Under the pieces are notes generated by a model that ran no database searches, was not told the DNA's origin, and saw only the letters and a program-made list of their open reading frames with translations. 64,000 bases of DNA from Tilletiaria anomala UBC 951 (taxonomy: Eukaryota; Basidiomycota; Exobasidiomycetes; Georgefischeriales; Tilletiariaceae): the NCBI RefSeq assembly GCF_000711695.1, contig NW_013546983.1, positions 81,092 to 145,091 on the forward strand. The letters run 5' to 3'. Positions 10,603-21,492 of this stretch are shown here, one piece after another (the stretch's first letter is position 1; the number at the start of each line of letters is the position of its first letter). The position numbers and the translations under genes are program-made.

Positions 10603-11912
10603 ATGGCGCTGCGCAATGCGGTCCACCGCCGCAACCACAAGGAGCGATCCCAGCTTGCCTCTCGCAAGCATCTCGGCCTCCTCGAGAAGCACAAAGATTA
10701 TGTCCAGCGTGCAGCAGACCATCACTCAAAGCGTGAGAGGATCAAGCGGCTGAGAGAAAAAGCGGGGATGAGGAACAAAGATGAATTTTACTTTGGCATG
10801 GTGAACTCAAGGACACAGGTACGTGTCCATCTGCGTAACTCAACAGTTCGGCTTTCGCAAGCCTCTTGCAGGAGCATGAGAAAGCTGACGATACTGTGCT
10901 CATTTCACATTCGGATGCGTGTGTGCGCCATTAGAAAGGAGTGCACATCGCCTCTCGACCCTCATCCGTCGCGCTGTCGACGCCGCTCGTCCAGCTGCTG
11001 AAAACGCAAGACGCCTCACTGATCCGCCATCAACTGCGACAAGAGCAAAAGCGTCTCGAGAAGCTCATCGCTCGTGTCGCACCTGCTGTGCCCGGCATGC
11101 GCCTCGCATGGCTCGAGGTGCCGATCAAGAAAGACTACAAGGAAAGGAATAGGAAAGAGGTGCTGCAGGATGCTGGGCTGCTTGTCAAGGAGCAGGTCAA
11201 GGGAAAGGGGAAAGGCAAGGCAAAGGCGGCGGAGCACGCTTTTGATGAAGAAGAAGAGCGTGATGGCGGCCAAAAGGTCGTGGGTCTGGCAGGGAAAAAG
11301 ACCATCTGGTGTGACAGCACTGATGAACGTAAGTTGCAAACGCATCCTAAGCGATACACACGTTTCACCTGACCCACTCTCTCCTTCATCGTGGCAGTCC
11401 GAAACTATGCGAGCATCGGCTTCGCATCTTCCTCGCACCACACTGGGCCAGAGGTAACAGATGCAAGACCCGGCAGCGATGGACACAACGCGGCCGATTG
11501 GGACGACATGTCCGACCTAGATGCATCTGCTCTCGATGATGACGATGATGATGCATCTAGCAGCCATCACAGCAACTCTAGCGGGGCAGGACAAGACGAA
11601 AAGTATCTCTCGCATCTCCTGCTCCTCCTCTCTGCGCGACAAGAGCGACAAGAGGCCTTATCAGAAGCGGCGTCAAAATTGGCGCTAGTGCGCAACCTGA
11701 TGTCCTCGCGTGGCAACTCGGCCCGAAATGTGACGGACAAGAACACTGCGAAGAAGGCACAGATGGTTGACCTCGTCGCCAATGGCAAAATGACAAGCAA
11801 CGGGCTTGCTTTACCCGGAAACGAAGACGAAGACGACGCAGTGGATACAGAGGGGGGCAAGGGCAAATCCAAACTCAAAGTATTCAAATGGAGCAGAGAA
11901 CGCAAGCGTTGA
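10603..11912 (+). CDS. UTP11: U3 snoRNA-associated protein Utp11
   Basis: Component of the small-subunit processome in the nucleolus, needed for 18S rRNA maturation. Exons 10603-10818, 10935-11328 and 11398-11912 (introns 116 and 69 bp) encode 374 residues. The N terminus has the strongly conserved Utp11 opening RNAVHRRNHKERSQ, the KDYVQRAADHHSKRERI helix and DEFYFGMVNSRTQKGVHIA across the first junction. The middle holds QLLKTQDASLIRHQL and the RKEV segment; the C terminus ends in KVFKWSRERKR, the family tail. It is longer than yeast Utp11 because of an acidic/Ser-rich insert (about residues 225-270). Converges with the Rad5-type gene 105 bp away. Confidence 0.93.
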
Positions 11913-12017
11913 GCCTAAGCTGGTATCGAGTTGAATATAAAGCACGAGTGTGATGAAATGCACATATGCACAATTGTTTAGTTGGCGAAGATTGTATACC
12001 TGGCGAAGTTGATGCTT

Positions 12018-15000
12018 TTAATCGCCAAAAAGAAGCTCGAGGTTCTCGAGAGTATCGCTCTTACCGCTGCCACTGAGAGCGTTGTTGATAAGCGCCGTCT
12101 TGCGGCGTTGAATAGCCATGATGCGCTCCTCTATAGAGTTGTTGATCAGGTAGCGATGCACGGTGACAGGTCGCGTCTGCCCGATGCGGTGGATACGATC
12201 GACGGCCTGGTCTTCTATTGATGAGTTCCACCAACAGTCGAGCAGGAAAACGTGATTGGCCGAAGTTACTGAGGGTGTGTAAGAAACAGGGTCAGTTCCG
12301 AATTGTGCAGTGCGAGTCATCTTCTAAAACCCACGGTTCAGGCCAACACCACCGGCACGCAACGAGATGAGCATGATCATCTGTCGCGGAGCGTCGCGGA
12401 ATTCCCGAAGGACATCTTCCCTCTCACGCTGGGTGCTTGACCCATCCAAACGCACAAAGGCGAACTTGTTGCGCTTCAGTACAACCTCCACCAGGTCCAA
12501 GAAGCTGGTAAACTGCGAAAAGACGACCGCCTTCAACTTGGAATCACCCATGCGCAGTTCATTCAGCTGACTGACGAGCGCTTCAAGCTTGGTGCTGCTG
12601 CGGAAGTTGTTGCGACGTAGAAAGACAGCGGGTTGCGAGTGCGCAGACTCTTGCGTTCCTGGCGGCTTCCCGTCTACTTCACTGCCCTCGTCCTCGACTT
12701 CGTCGGCCGCTTGAACAGCCTCGGCGATCTTGTTGCGACGCGGACGAGTGCGGATGACCTCGATCAGATCCTCAGCAGAGACAGGTCCTTGGCGGCAGGT
12801 TGGGCAGGTCGGTTCCTTCCCCTTATCCTCACACGATTGGAGGAAGCCCATGACGCAGTCCTTGCAAGCGCTGTGCATGCACTTGGGTAGGAGGCAGCGG
12901 ATCGTCATCTCTTCAAAGCAGAGCGGGCATGTACCGTCATCATCTGCGTCACATTTGTCGCTGACCAGGTCCTGCAGGACTTTGGCGGCGTATTTTTCAC
13001 CCTCCTCCGACGAGCTCGTGCTGCCGGATTGGAAACCTGCGACGAGCTTACGCAACTGACTGTTGACTTCGTCAGCCGGCACCTCGTCATCGTGAGCATC
13101 GCCTGTCGGTCCTTTGTCCTTGCCGAGCACCAGAAGAGGGTGGCAGACGGCCTGTCGAAGACGCATCAACACTGAAAAAATCAGACTGAAATTGCGGCCG
13201 AGCTGACCTGCAGCACTGAGGCGATCGTACTGGACGCGTGCGCGGTGGTAGACATTGTTGTAGATCTCACGCTCCTTTTCCGAAAAGTCGAGGTACTGGA
13301 TGTCAAAGGTCTTCTGCGACAACTCGACGATTGGCCGGCCGTTCTTGTCCTTCATCCGCTTCTCCCTTCGCAACAACACCGACTCGAGCACGACTGCGAC
13401 GACGTCAAGTGCCTTGGGATTCTTGTCCGCAAATGGTTTCGAAATGAACGAATTGAAGAAGCTGTAGTCGCCCCACGGCTCGACTTTGAGGAAGGCAAGC
13501 AAGCTATACAGGTCGCTAAGGCGATTGACGATCGGCGTGCCGGTAATGCACCAACGGCGCTCCCCGATGAGGTCGCAGCACGCGCGGGCATTCTGCGAGG
13601 CGCGATTCTTGATGTTATGCGCTTCGTCGAGAATGATGCGCTGCCAGTCCACCACGAAGAGCGTCGCAGAATACGCAATGGTGTCCTCCTTTACGCCCTT
13701 GGCGACGAGATCTTTGAATTTTGCATACTCCCGAGCAAGCGTGCCGTACGAGGTGATGACGACGTCGACATCGCCAGACTGCAGTTGATGCACGAGGTTG
13801 CCCTTGGAGTCGGCATAGTACAGCATGACGTTGAGCGTGCCCGCCTTGCTCGCGCGCTGCAGCTCGTCACTCCATTGCCCAATAAGCGTCATGGGCGCAA
13901 CAACCAGCGTCGCTCTGCCGCGCTGAATACCAGAGCTTTTAGTGATGCGTCGGCGCACGGCCTCCGATGCCACTTTGCCGTTCGCAACGTGCGCGTCGCC
14001 AGCGTCATGCTCCAGCTTAGCCTTCTTGGAGTCACGCTTCACGTCCTCTTCTTCGTCCTGCTCGTCTGCGCAGCTATCGGCTTCATCTGCCGAAGGGCGG
14101 TTGGCATGAATCAGACTGGCGACCATGATCGTCTTGCCGAGACCCATCTCGTCAGCGAGAATGCCACCACGGGCGCCCTTGCTAGCGCGCTGGAACTCGA
14201 AACTGAGATCGCCAGTGTAAGGGTTGAAGTAGAAGCTGCGCTGGGTAGACTCGAGCAGAGCCGATGTGGCGATCGGATCCGTATCGTCTACTGGAAAAAC
14301 GTACTCTTCCCATAGAGGATGAAGAGAGAGCTCACGCGCGTCGTCTCCTTCTCCTTCGTCTTTACGTTCCATGCTCTGCATCCAGCCGAGCGCTTGTTTT
14401 TGATATGGCCGTAGGCTGAGCGCGAACGTGTCGGGAGGGTCGACTTCAAGCAGATCACGGTCGAACGCCTGCGCTTTCTTGTAGACACGATCCAGCTCGC
14501 CTTCTTCGATCTCGGTGCCATCCGCCGGGGCGTCACCCTCAGCCGTCTCCTCTTTTGCACACATCATCTCTTCAAATTTGACTCTTCCGCCGCCAGCGAG
14601 GCTGCTCGTCTTGCTGTCAGCAAGGTTGGTCTTGAGCTTAGCATAGCGCTCTGTCTTCACTGTGGAGCTGCTGACGTCGTCATCCTCTGTCAAGTCAACG
14701 GTCTGGCTGCTGCTCTGCGTTTGTTGCTCCCCGGCGCGAAGATTGGCCGCATTTTGCGTGACAGAGTTGGGAGGCGAGATGCTCTTCTTCCTGGGCGCGA
14801 CCTTTGCTTCGACGCTACCACCATCGAGTTTGATCGCGTTCTCGCTGCCAAGCAAGTCGCCTTTGGACTTGTATTGTTTCTCCAGCACGTTGCTCGAACG
14901 CACTGGCTTGAGGTCACACCTGTTGAACAGCCTAAGCAGCGAGACTTTGCGCTCGCGCAGCCGTTTCTCCATGGGCGTCTCCTTACCTTCGCTCCAGCCG

Positions 15001-16262
15001 GCGAACACTGGCTCATCGCCATCCGGGTCGATACCCCTTGCCTTGAGCGCAGAATCGTAGGTGAAGAGATCCGCGCGCAGATAGGCCTTGACTTGCAGGA
15101 CCATGTCCACTCCGGTCGTCAACACTTCAGGACAGATGACGACAGATGCTTCGAACGTGGCGATCTCTTGGTCTATCAGGCGAGAAAGCGATCTTGCATA
15201 CTCTTGGTGGATTCTTCCCACCTCGAAGCCTTTTTTGACGCGGAAAAGAACGTAAGATGATATCGATGTAGGACGCAAATGAAGAGCTGACCCACCCTTT
15301 TTATTGGTGAAGCGGATTAGGAAATTGTCTTTCTCCTTTTGCGGCTTCTTTTTCGGGCCAAAATTGAGTTTAGTCTGCTTCTTATCTGACGAGGTGGCGG
15401 TACCGTTGCTCCCTTGCGGCTTTTTGTTGGGATTCACTCGAACAATCTGCACGCAATCTCCCTCCCTGATGTAGTCCCTGCCTTTAACTGTACTCCAACC
15501 CTGGACGATAAAAGTGCCAATGTATCTTCGCGTCCAATTATTTGCCTCACGCGCGGCTGTGAGCTTGCGCTGATGCCGTTCCCTTGCAGTCTCGGGTGTG
15601 CGATTACCAAACGTCGGCTTGGTCGGCGAGTCGTCGATGGTGATGGTATACGACCGCTTCTTGTCCGTGCTCGTGGAAGAAATGTCATTAAGCTTGACAT
15701 CCTCGCTTTGCGAGAATGTGGATGTTGTGAGATAAGCCTCGGCTAAGGGGGGACTCGGATGAAAGAAGGACATTTCGGCGTCATGCGATTCTTCCTTCTT
15801 GGCTTTCGGCAGCTCGACCTCGTCATCGTCTTCGGCCATGCCTCGGAAGAGGGACGTGTCAGCCTGATCCCGGAAGTCTGACCCCTCCTTGATGTGAAGG
15901 ATCCCGTTATATTCTTCCTGCTTGACTGGCTCTGGCTTCAACTTGGGCTCGTTTCCCTTGATCGGGGAAGAGATTTCAGTCGGAGCGGTCTGCATCGTGT
16001 CGCAGTCATCGTCGTCGTCCGCATCGCCGCCGCCACTTTCCATGACATGGGAATATTCGTCATTATGCGGCTGAGGCGAGGATGAGTTCAGCCCAGATTG
16101 ATCCAATGCACGAGACGCCAATGACCCCGCTCCCGAGTCCAGCTGGTTCTCTTGGAAAACGCGTCGAGGAGATGGTCTCGGCGAGGAGTCGAAGAAGTCG
16201 CGGTCGGGGGGTGGTGGCTGCGCATAGGCAGCGCCAATCTCTGGCGTCGCCTGCTCATTCAT
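12018..16262 (-). CDS. RAD5: Rad5-type DNA translocase / E3 ubiquitin ligase
   Basis: Error-free DNA-damage tolerance factor: a Swi2/Snf2 translocase that reverses forks, with a RING that extends K63 chains on PCNA. Exons 16262-15296, 15229-12335 and 12268-12018 give about 1370 residues. Order: acidic, disordered N terminus; HIRAN domain from about residue 240 (RRYIGTFIVQGWSTVKGRD); Walker A in GGILADEMGLGKT; DEAH box VDWQRIILDEAHNIKN; RING near residues 1090-1140 (CPLCFEEM, then CMHSACKDCV, then CPTCRQ) inserted within the helicase; motifs V-VI RAGGVGLNLTSANHVF and DRIHRIGQTRPV, the former completed only after splicing of a 66-bp intron. The first intron (15230-15295) is stop-free and 3n; its removal restores FTNKKGFEVGRI. 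An acidic Ser/Lys insert separates motifs I and Ia. Confidence 0.93.
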
Positions 16263-16927
16263 TTTGAGCTGCGGAAGACGCCGTCTTGGGAGCACACAAT
16301 CAACTTCCCGCCGCCCTTGGCCTTTAGATTAGATCAAGCAGAAGGAAGGGTGGAAGATGAGGTCCGGCGTGGGTACTTTACACATATAGTGGGTGGCGAA
16401 GCGAGTCGCGTCGCGTTGCATGGCTAACACGCCAAAAATCGACACTGGCCCAGTGCCGAGAATCAGGCACGCCTGAAGTCATCTTCTGTCGGCTGAGCCG
16501 GAGCTCCCGCAAGCACATCAAATCTCTATACGTTGACAAGGACCATCCATTGACAATGACTTGAGCTTCACGTTTCACTCTTGCGTTCACAACTGACTCT
16601 TCCTTTCGGGCAAGCATGATGCATCATTGCATGAAATACGAAGGACCATGACAATACAGAACTTTGCAGCAGCAAGCGGAACAGAAAAATAGTGTGATGC
16701 CGAGAAATGGGTCTAGTATGCCGGAGAAAGATGACAGAGAGCCAATCTGGACCGAATTACCGGAGTAGCGCAAGATCGGCGAGGTATAACAGTTGGCCAG
16801 CACTTGAGTTGCAGATGAAAGCGAGCGTAGCGAACGGACAGACGGATGGACGGATTGGACGAGCACCCGACCGACTGACAGCTCTCGAGAGCAGAGCTAG
16901 AGGTGTGCCCGCAATTGTGCAACGAGA
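16263..16927. other. Intergenic, no gene recognised
   Basis: 665 bp upstream of the Rad5-type gene and downstream of the broken secreted-protein gene. Only short unsupported frames are present. It serves as the Rad5 promoter region. Confidence 0.4.
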
Positions 16928-17637
16928 TCAACAGTGGAGTGTTCTCGATGTTGTCAATGTGAGGACCATAAAGAGCTCCGGAGAAGGATTGGGGATGCTA
17001 AGAAGCCTCCGGAGAAACATATTCGAGTTAACCTTGAACACGGCCGTGTCGATGTTGTAGAAAGTCGAGCCACTGATCTTGAACTCGATCACTTTCCTGT
17101 CCTTCTCGCCCTGGAAGAATGTGTCGACGGTGATGTTGCACCAGTGCAGCGTGCCCGCGGTAGACCTAACTAGGGTGTTGAAGAAGCACAAGAAGATGAA
17201 CCCGTGAAATTGAAGATCGAGTGGAAGGCGCTTTCGTACAGCGTGCTGATGTTGGCGTCACTGCCTTGCAAAGCCTCTTCTCCCAGCCAGTCGCGATGAC
17301 TTTAGCTAGACAAGCGCAAGTGAGCAGGGGTGATAGCTGAGATCAAGTGATATGTCAGACGCCCCGGAGTGATTCCCGAGGGGTGTAAAGGTAGATAAAG
17401 TTTAGATCCGCACCGCCGATCTGAGTGTTGACGCCGTAAAAGTTGGAGATGGTGAGAACATAGGTGGACCTTTTTGGTGACCGCAAGGATGGGTAGGAAG
17501 CTAAGGTCATCGTACGAAGAGACATCCTTCGCCTTGTACGTGACATGCTCGGCAATCGAAAGAGCAGAGACGAGCGTGGCGGAGCGCAGGGCGGCGGTGG
17601 TGAGGGCCAGCGTGACGGCGTAATTGACGGACCTCAT
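16928..17637 (-). pseudogene. Frame-disrupted small secreted-protein gene
   Basis: The ATG at 17637 opens a typical secretion signal (AVTLALTTAALRSATLVSALS) followed by about 25 coding residues, and a TATATAT element lies about 135 bp upstream (17771-17777). Coding-like text then continues in other frames: STYVLTISNFYGVNTQIGG and DLNFIYLYTPRESLRG after a one-base slip in an A5 run (about 17475), then WLGEEALQGSDANIS and LYESAFHSIFNFT, then GTLHWCNITVDTFFQGEKD and KVIEFKISGSTFYNIDTAVF. No GT-AG introns of this genome's usual size join these pieces in phase; one junction would need a 32-bp intron. I read it as a decayed or mis-assembled extracellular protein gene. No family recognised. An intact gene with unusual splicing is the alternative. 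Confidence 0.5.
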
Positions 17638-20600
17638 TGTCGATGTTGACGAAAGAGAAAGCTTGGAAGGAGCAGGAAAATGGAGGCAAGGGATGCGAGA
17701 TGAAGAAGCGAAATCAATGGATGATGGAGAGGGAGTAAGAAAGGGAACGCATAAGTAGTGCCGATCAGCTGAATATATACGAAGAGTTCAAGCAAGAGTC
17801 ATGTTTGTCATCCTCGAGGCAGGTAGGCCGGTTAGGAAGTAGATGTCCCCGGGCTCGCTTTGCGAGTAGCAGCTGTGAGACGCGATGCTGCAAGGGATGT
17901 TGCACGAGTGAGAAAAAGCAGGCGAAGCACTCTAATCGAGCTAACTCAATCTTTCAAACCTCCACAACGAGAAGCTTCTTTGCAATTGCCGAAGTTTGCC
18001 CTTCTGCGAGCTGCCTTGAAAGGACATTTAGATCTGTTTCGAAGTGCAACGCCGATGCCGGTGTAGAGACACGCAGTGATCGCTTTTGAGCAGATTGGGA
18101 ACAAGTGGACCTCAAGGTACATACTCCGGCGTAGACTTGTAACTCTGACCAGTAATTTGAGAGGTACATGGCATGCAGCTTGCTAGGATCAGGAATGGGC
18201 ATTTTCGAATTCATTGTGCGCTTCAGCTTTAAGCATTTGAAGAAGCCGAGTCACTGAGGACAGTGGAAGCGGGTCGTAGCTGAACAATGCCATGGGATAT
18301 GGTAAAAAACTGCTGAACTAAATCATAGTCTGTCAGCATGTGCTGCTGATGTGCCTCTTCTCACCATGGCTTCCATGCATGGCTGCCGCCAGAGAAGAAA
18401 GTTCGAGCGGGGAAACGATCGTAGGTCTCAATCAGCGAGTATTTCATGATAGATCGTGACCAATATCGGCCTGATGCAAGTGAGCAAGCGATCCTTGACG
18501 CGTGATTGGGCAACGGCACTCTCATTCGAATCTTTAACCGGAATACTGAACAGAAGAGGATCGGAAAGTGCGCAAATTGAAGGAGGCATTGGTCTGCATG
18601 CCGTATGGCCCTGCAACTGGCCTACCAGGTTCTGCTTGTATCGGCACGGCGATAGAGGTGTGGAGATGCGATGATGTTAAGCTTGAAAGCACGGCAACAT
18701 GGCGAGAGAGAAGTGCAAGCTGTTTTTTCGAGTTTTGGTCATGCGACCGAAAAGGAGGAGTGATGTGAGCGTGCTGCATTGTAAGAAGATAGAAGCAAGC
18801 CCATTTCTCACCGTCGTATTCAACAGCAATGATTGGCACCGGCTTCCTTCCAGATTGTATCAAGCCTGTCCGTCGCATTTGCATGCAAAATACCAGCATC
18901 ACAAAAGGCAAATGCACAGCACGCTCATCAACTGATGTACATCTCGACGTTAACAAGAAAGGGGCTTTGGAGTGGCGCTGGAAGCCGACGCGCTGATGTT
19001 CAATGTAGGGGTGCTGTGGGGTGCCGGGGTGGTGTCAAACCTGGGAAATGGGTCAATGGGAAGCTGTAAGGCTTGTACCGATGAACTCCTCGCGCGCCTC
19101 ACCTGGCTCGCCACCGTCTGCAATCAGCAAACACTGCCTGTTGCGAAAAGCATTCAAGGTTACAGACCGAGTCTTTGGGAACGGCCTCCCATCGACCAGC
19201 TCAGTGGAATAAATTCGACGACTTAATTCATCTGCATCTACTCAGCGGGGCTCCGCAGTACGCAGAATAAGTGTCGCCGAGTAGGCTTTGAAGGCATGAA
19301 CATGCAGATCGCCAGGTTCTCCGCACTCCACGCATCTCATTTAATAACCTTGCCGCTCGTGCCCATTGGGCACCAACCTGCGAGAGCTGGGTACCGCTGA
19401 CCACCTTGGTGTCAGTGCTACCATGCCGCCCGACAGAGACGACCACGCATCTTCGCCTCGAGGATCGACGGTAACATTTAGCCCTGCTGCTCAACTGGCT
19501 GTAATTTCTTGCTAGTCCGCACTCTACACGCAGCAACGACAGCCAGGAGCCGTCGCCTGATTCGTGACTCCTTGTGAGCTGTACACTACAGGGCCCACGT
19601 GGCGTGATCGTTGTATGACAAGGGCAGGTTCTTATGCCCCCGCGTGTGCTTTCAAGTTGGGCCTCAGACGCCTCAAGTGATTATAATAAATAGGGTTATG
19701 AACTACTGAGCTCTTGAGGCTCTACATGGCAGTTATATAGAACTGGTATGTTTAACCCGCCGCCCCGTCCCCAAAATTTTCACCATTTGTGTTGACGTTG
19801 GCGAGTAGGGTGGTGCACGCTGGGCCGCTGATCACGATACAGGACGGGCATTCTTCCACACTCGCATCGCATTGGCTCTGGAACAGCACACGCCATTGGT
19901 GCAAGCGCTGTGTTATCATCGCTCACTTTTGGGCACGCAGGCTGGGAACATCGGAAAGCTATAGTGTCGGAAGCAGAGAAACCGGATGACAGTCACGTTC
20001 TGGGCAGAGAATGACGGGCAGGGAATGCGTGGGAGACTAGATATATATGCATTGAGGAATGTAATGAGTGAGATACATGTGGCGACTGCAATTTATGCGG
20101 CGCAAAATAGGGTTGCGCTCTCTCCCACAAAATGCGCTGTGGAATGTCAAACAGCGATGCTCGATGATCAATCGAGACTGAGCCCCCGGGCTGTGTTGGT
20201 CAACACTTTCCGCTGCTGCGGCCAAGCGCGACGGATGGCCGCTCCTGGTGACCACGGGCAGTCGGCCGGTGACAGCGATAGCGCCAGGCTGAGGTGGCAG
20301 ATCAGTGAGCATGCAAGCCTGCAGCTCGTCATGAAGCTAGCAGCGAGATCGGCAAGGGTGGCAATGCAATGCGTCCGGATCCTTTCGTCCATCTAATCGG
20401 AGCAAGGAACAGCCATTGGCTCCGTGCCAGCCCAGCGCCACTGTGCCTTGTGGCGGTGTACCCCCTCTTTTAGCCATAACACCGATGCTTGCTACGTATG
20501 CATTGCGTATGTATTTATTATATACACGCCGGCCAGCGCGAGTCCGAGACGAAATCCTCTTATGCAAGAGAGTGCCGAACAGCAGACAGCCTCTCAGAGG

Positions 20601-21492
20601 CCCCTGGGTGAATTTTACACATGCTGGGCTGGAACTGGCAGGATAAGTCCAAAAGAATCTTCTTCCGCTCGCCTGGCAGGCAATGTACATGCAGCTACAG
20701 ACCGATCTCTCTTGCTGATCGCTTCCCGCCTCCTCTGCGGGGTAGCTGGGTGCATTCGAGGGGAGAGAGAATGAGGGCCATTCACATTGTCATCGAGGCT
20801 GAGTAGGTAGCGAGAAGAGCTGGACTTGGTAGCCCGCGTCAGGTGTGTCCGTGGGACGTAGCTGCCGGTGCGTGCGTGCGTGGCTGTGGACAGAAAAGTG
20901 AGAGTAAACAAACACACAGGAAAAAAAAGTTGAAACAGACTGGTCCAGTGCCGTGCTATGACACGGACAGACGAACAGATATGAGTGAGCCAATGAAACA
21001 TCGAATCGAACAGCAATCGATTGATCGATCGCTCGATGGGATGGAGACAAGAAGATGGGACAGAGCATGCTAAAGCAATCCTTGGATGTTGCCATCGCTC
21101 CTCGTCGTCGTCAACGTCGCCGCCAGTTCACGTGTAGCCTAAAGATCCTCGAGCATCGTACTCCCCACGACACGAGCGCTGCTTTACGATCCTGCCAGCC
21201 AACCCATCACCCACGATGACCGGTTGACCGCGGGGAGCACTAGCGCTCCTCGCTCTCATTACCGAGCACGCCGGGTCGTTGCCGAGCCTCGTCTGTCCCC
21301 CAAGGTAGACACACGACACCCATCTGCACGCGTCGTCTCGCCTCGCCTTGCGACAGAGCGAGGACGCGTGACACGGCAGCCATAAAGGCAGCAAGGGCAG
21401 AACGACTTCGCGGTTCTGCTGCCACAGCGCGCCTTGCCGCTTCAACGCACGGCCATTTGAAAGAACAGGAAAGTACGCATCCCTACGCAAAC
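17638..21492. other. Gene-poor island, about 3.9 kb
   Basis: The longest stretch without a supported gene. It holds a TATATAT element near 17771 for the broken secreted gene, several short minus-strand coding-like fragments between 17950 and 19240 (findings), GTGCGTGCGTGCG and ATCGATTGATCGATCGC-type simple sequence at about 20870 and 21015, and from 21244 an open frame that runs into the PH-domain gene. No tRNA, transposon or rRNA was seen. Confidence 0.45.

Noticed and set aside
13245-14315. Long plus-strand frame of 356 codons inside the Rad5-type gene
   Set aside because: Exact antisense of the SNF2 core, whose motifs are unambiguous; a codon-bias mirror frame.
18380-18450. Minus-strand MKYSLIETYDRFPARTFF, reminiscent of the start of GH16 glycosidases
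   Set aside because: No signal peptide before it and no GH16 catalytic motif (ExDxxE) after it in any frame.
20615-21016. Minus-strand frame with hydrophobic N terminus
   Set aside because: Begins at TTG rather than ATG, low-complexity downstream, and no splice-linked exons.
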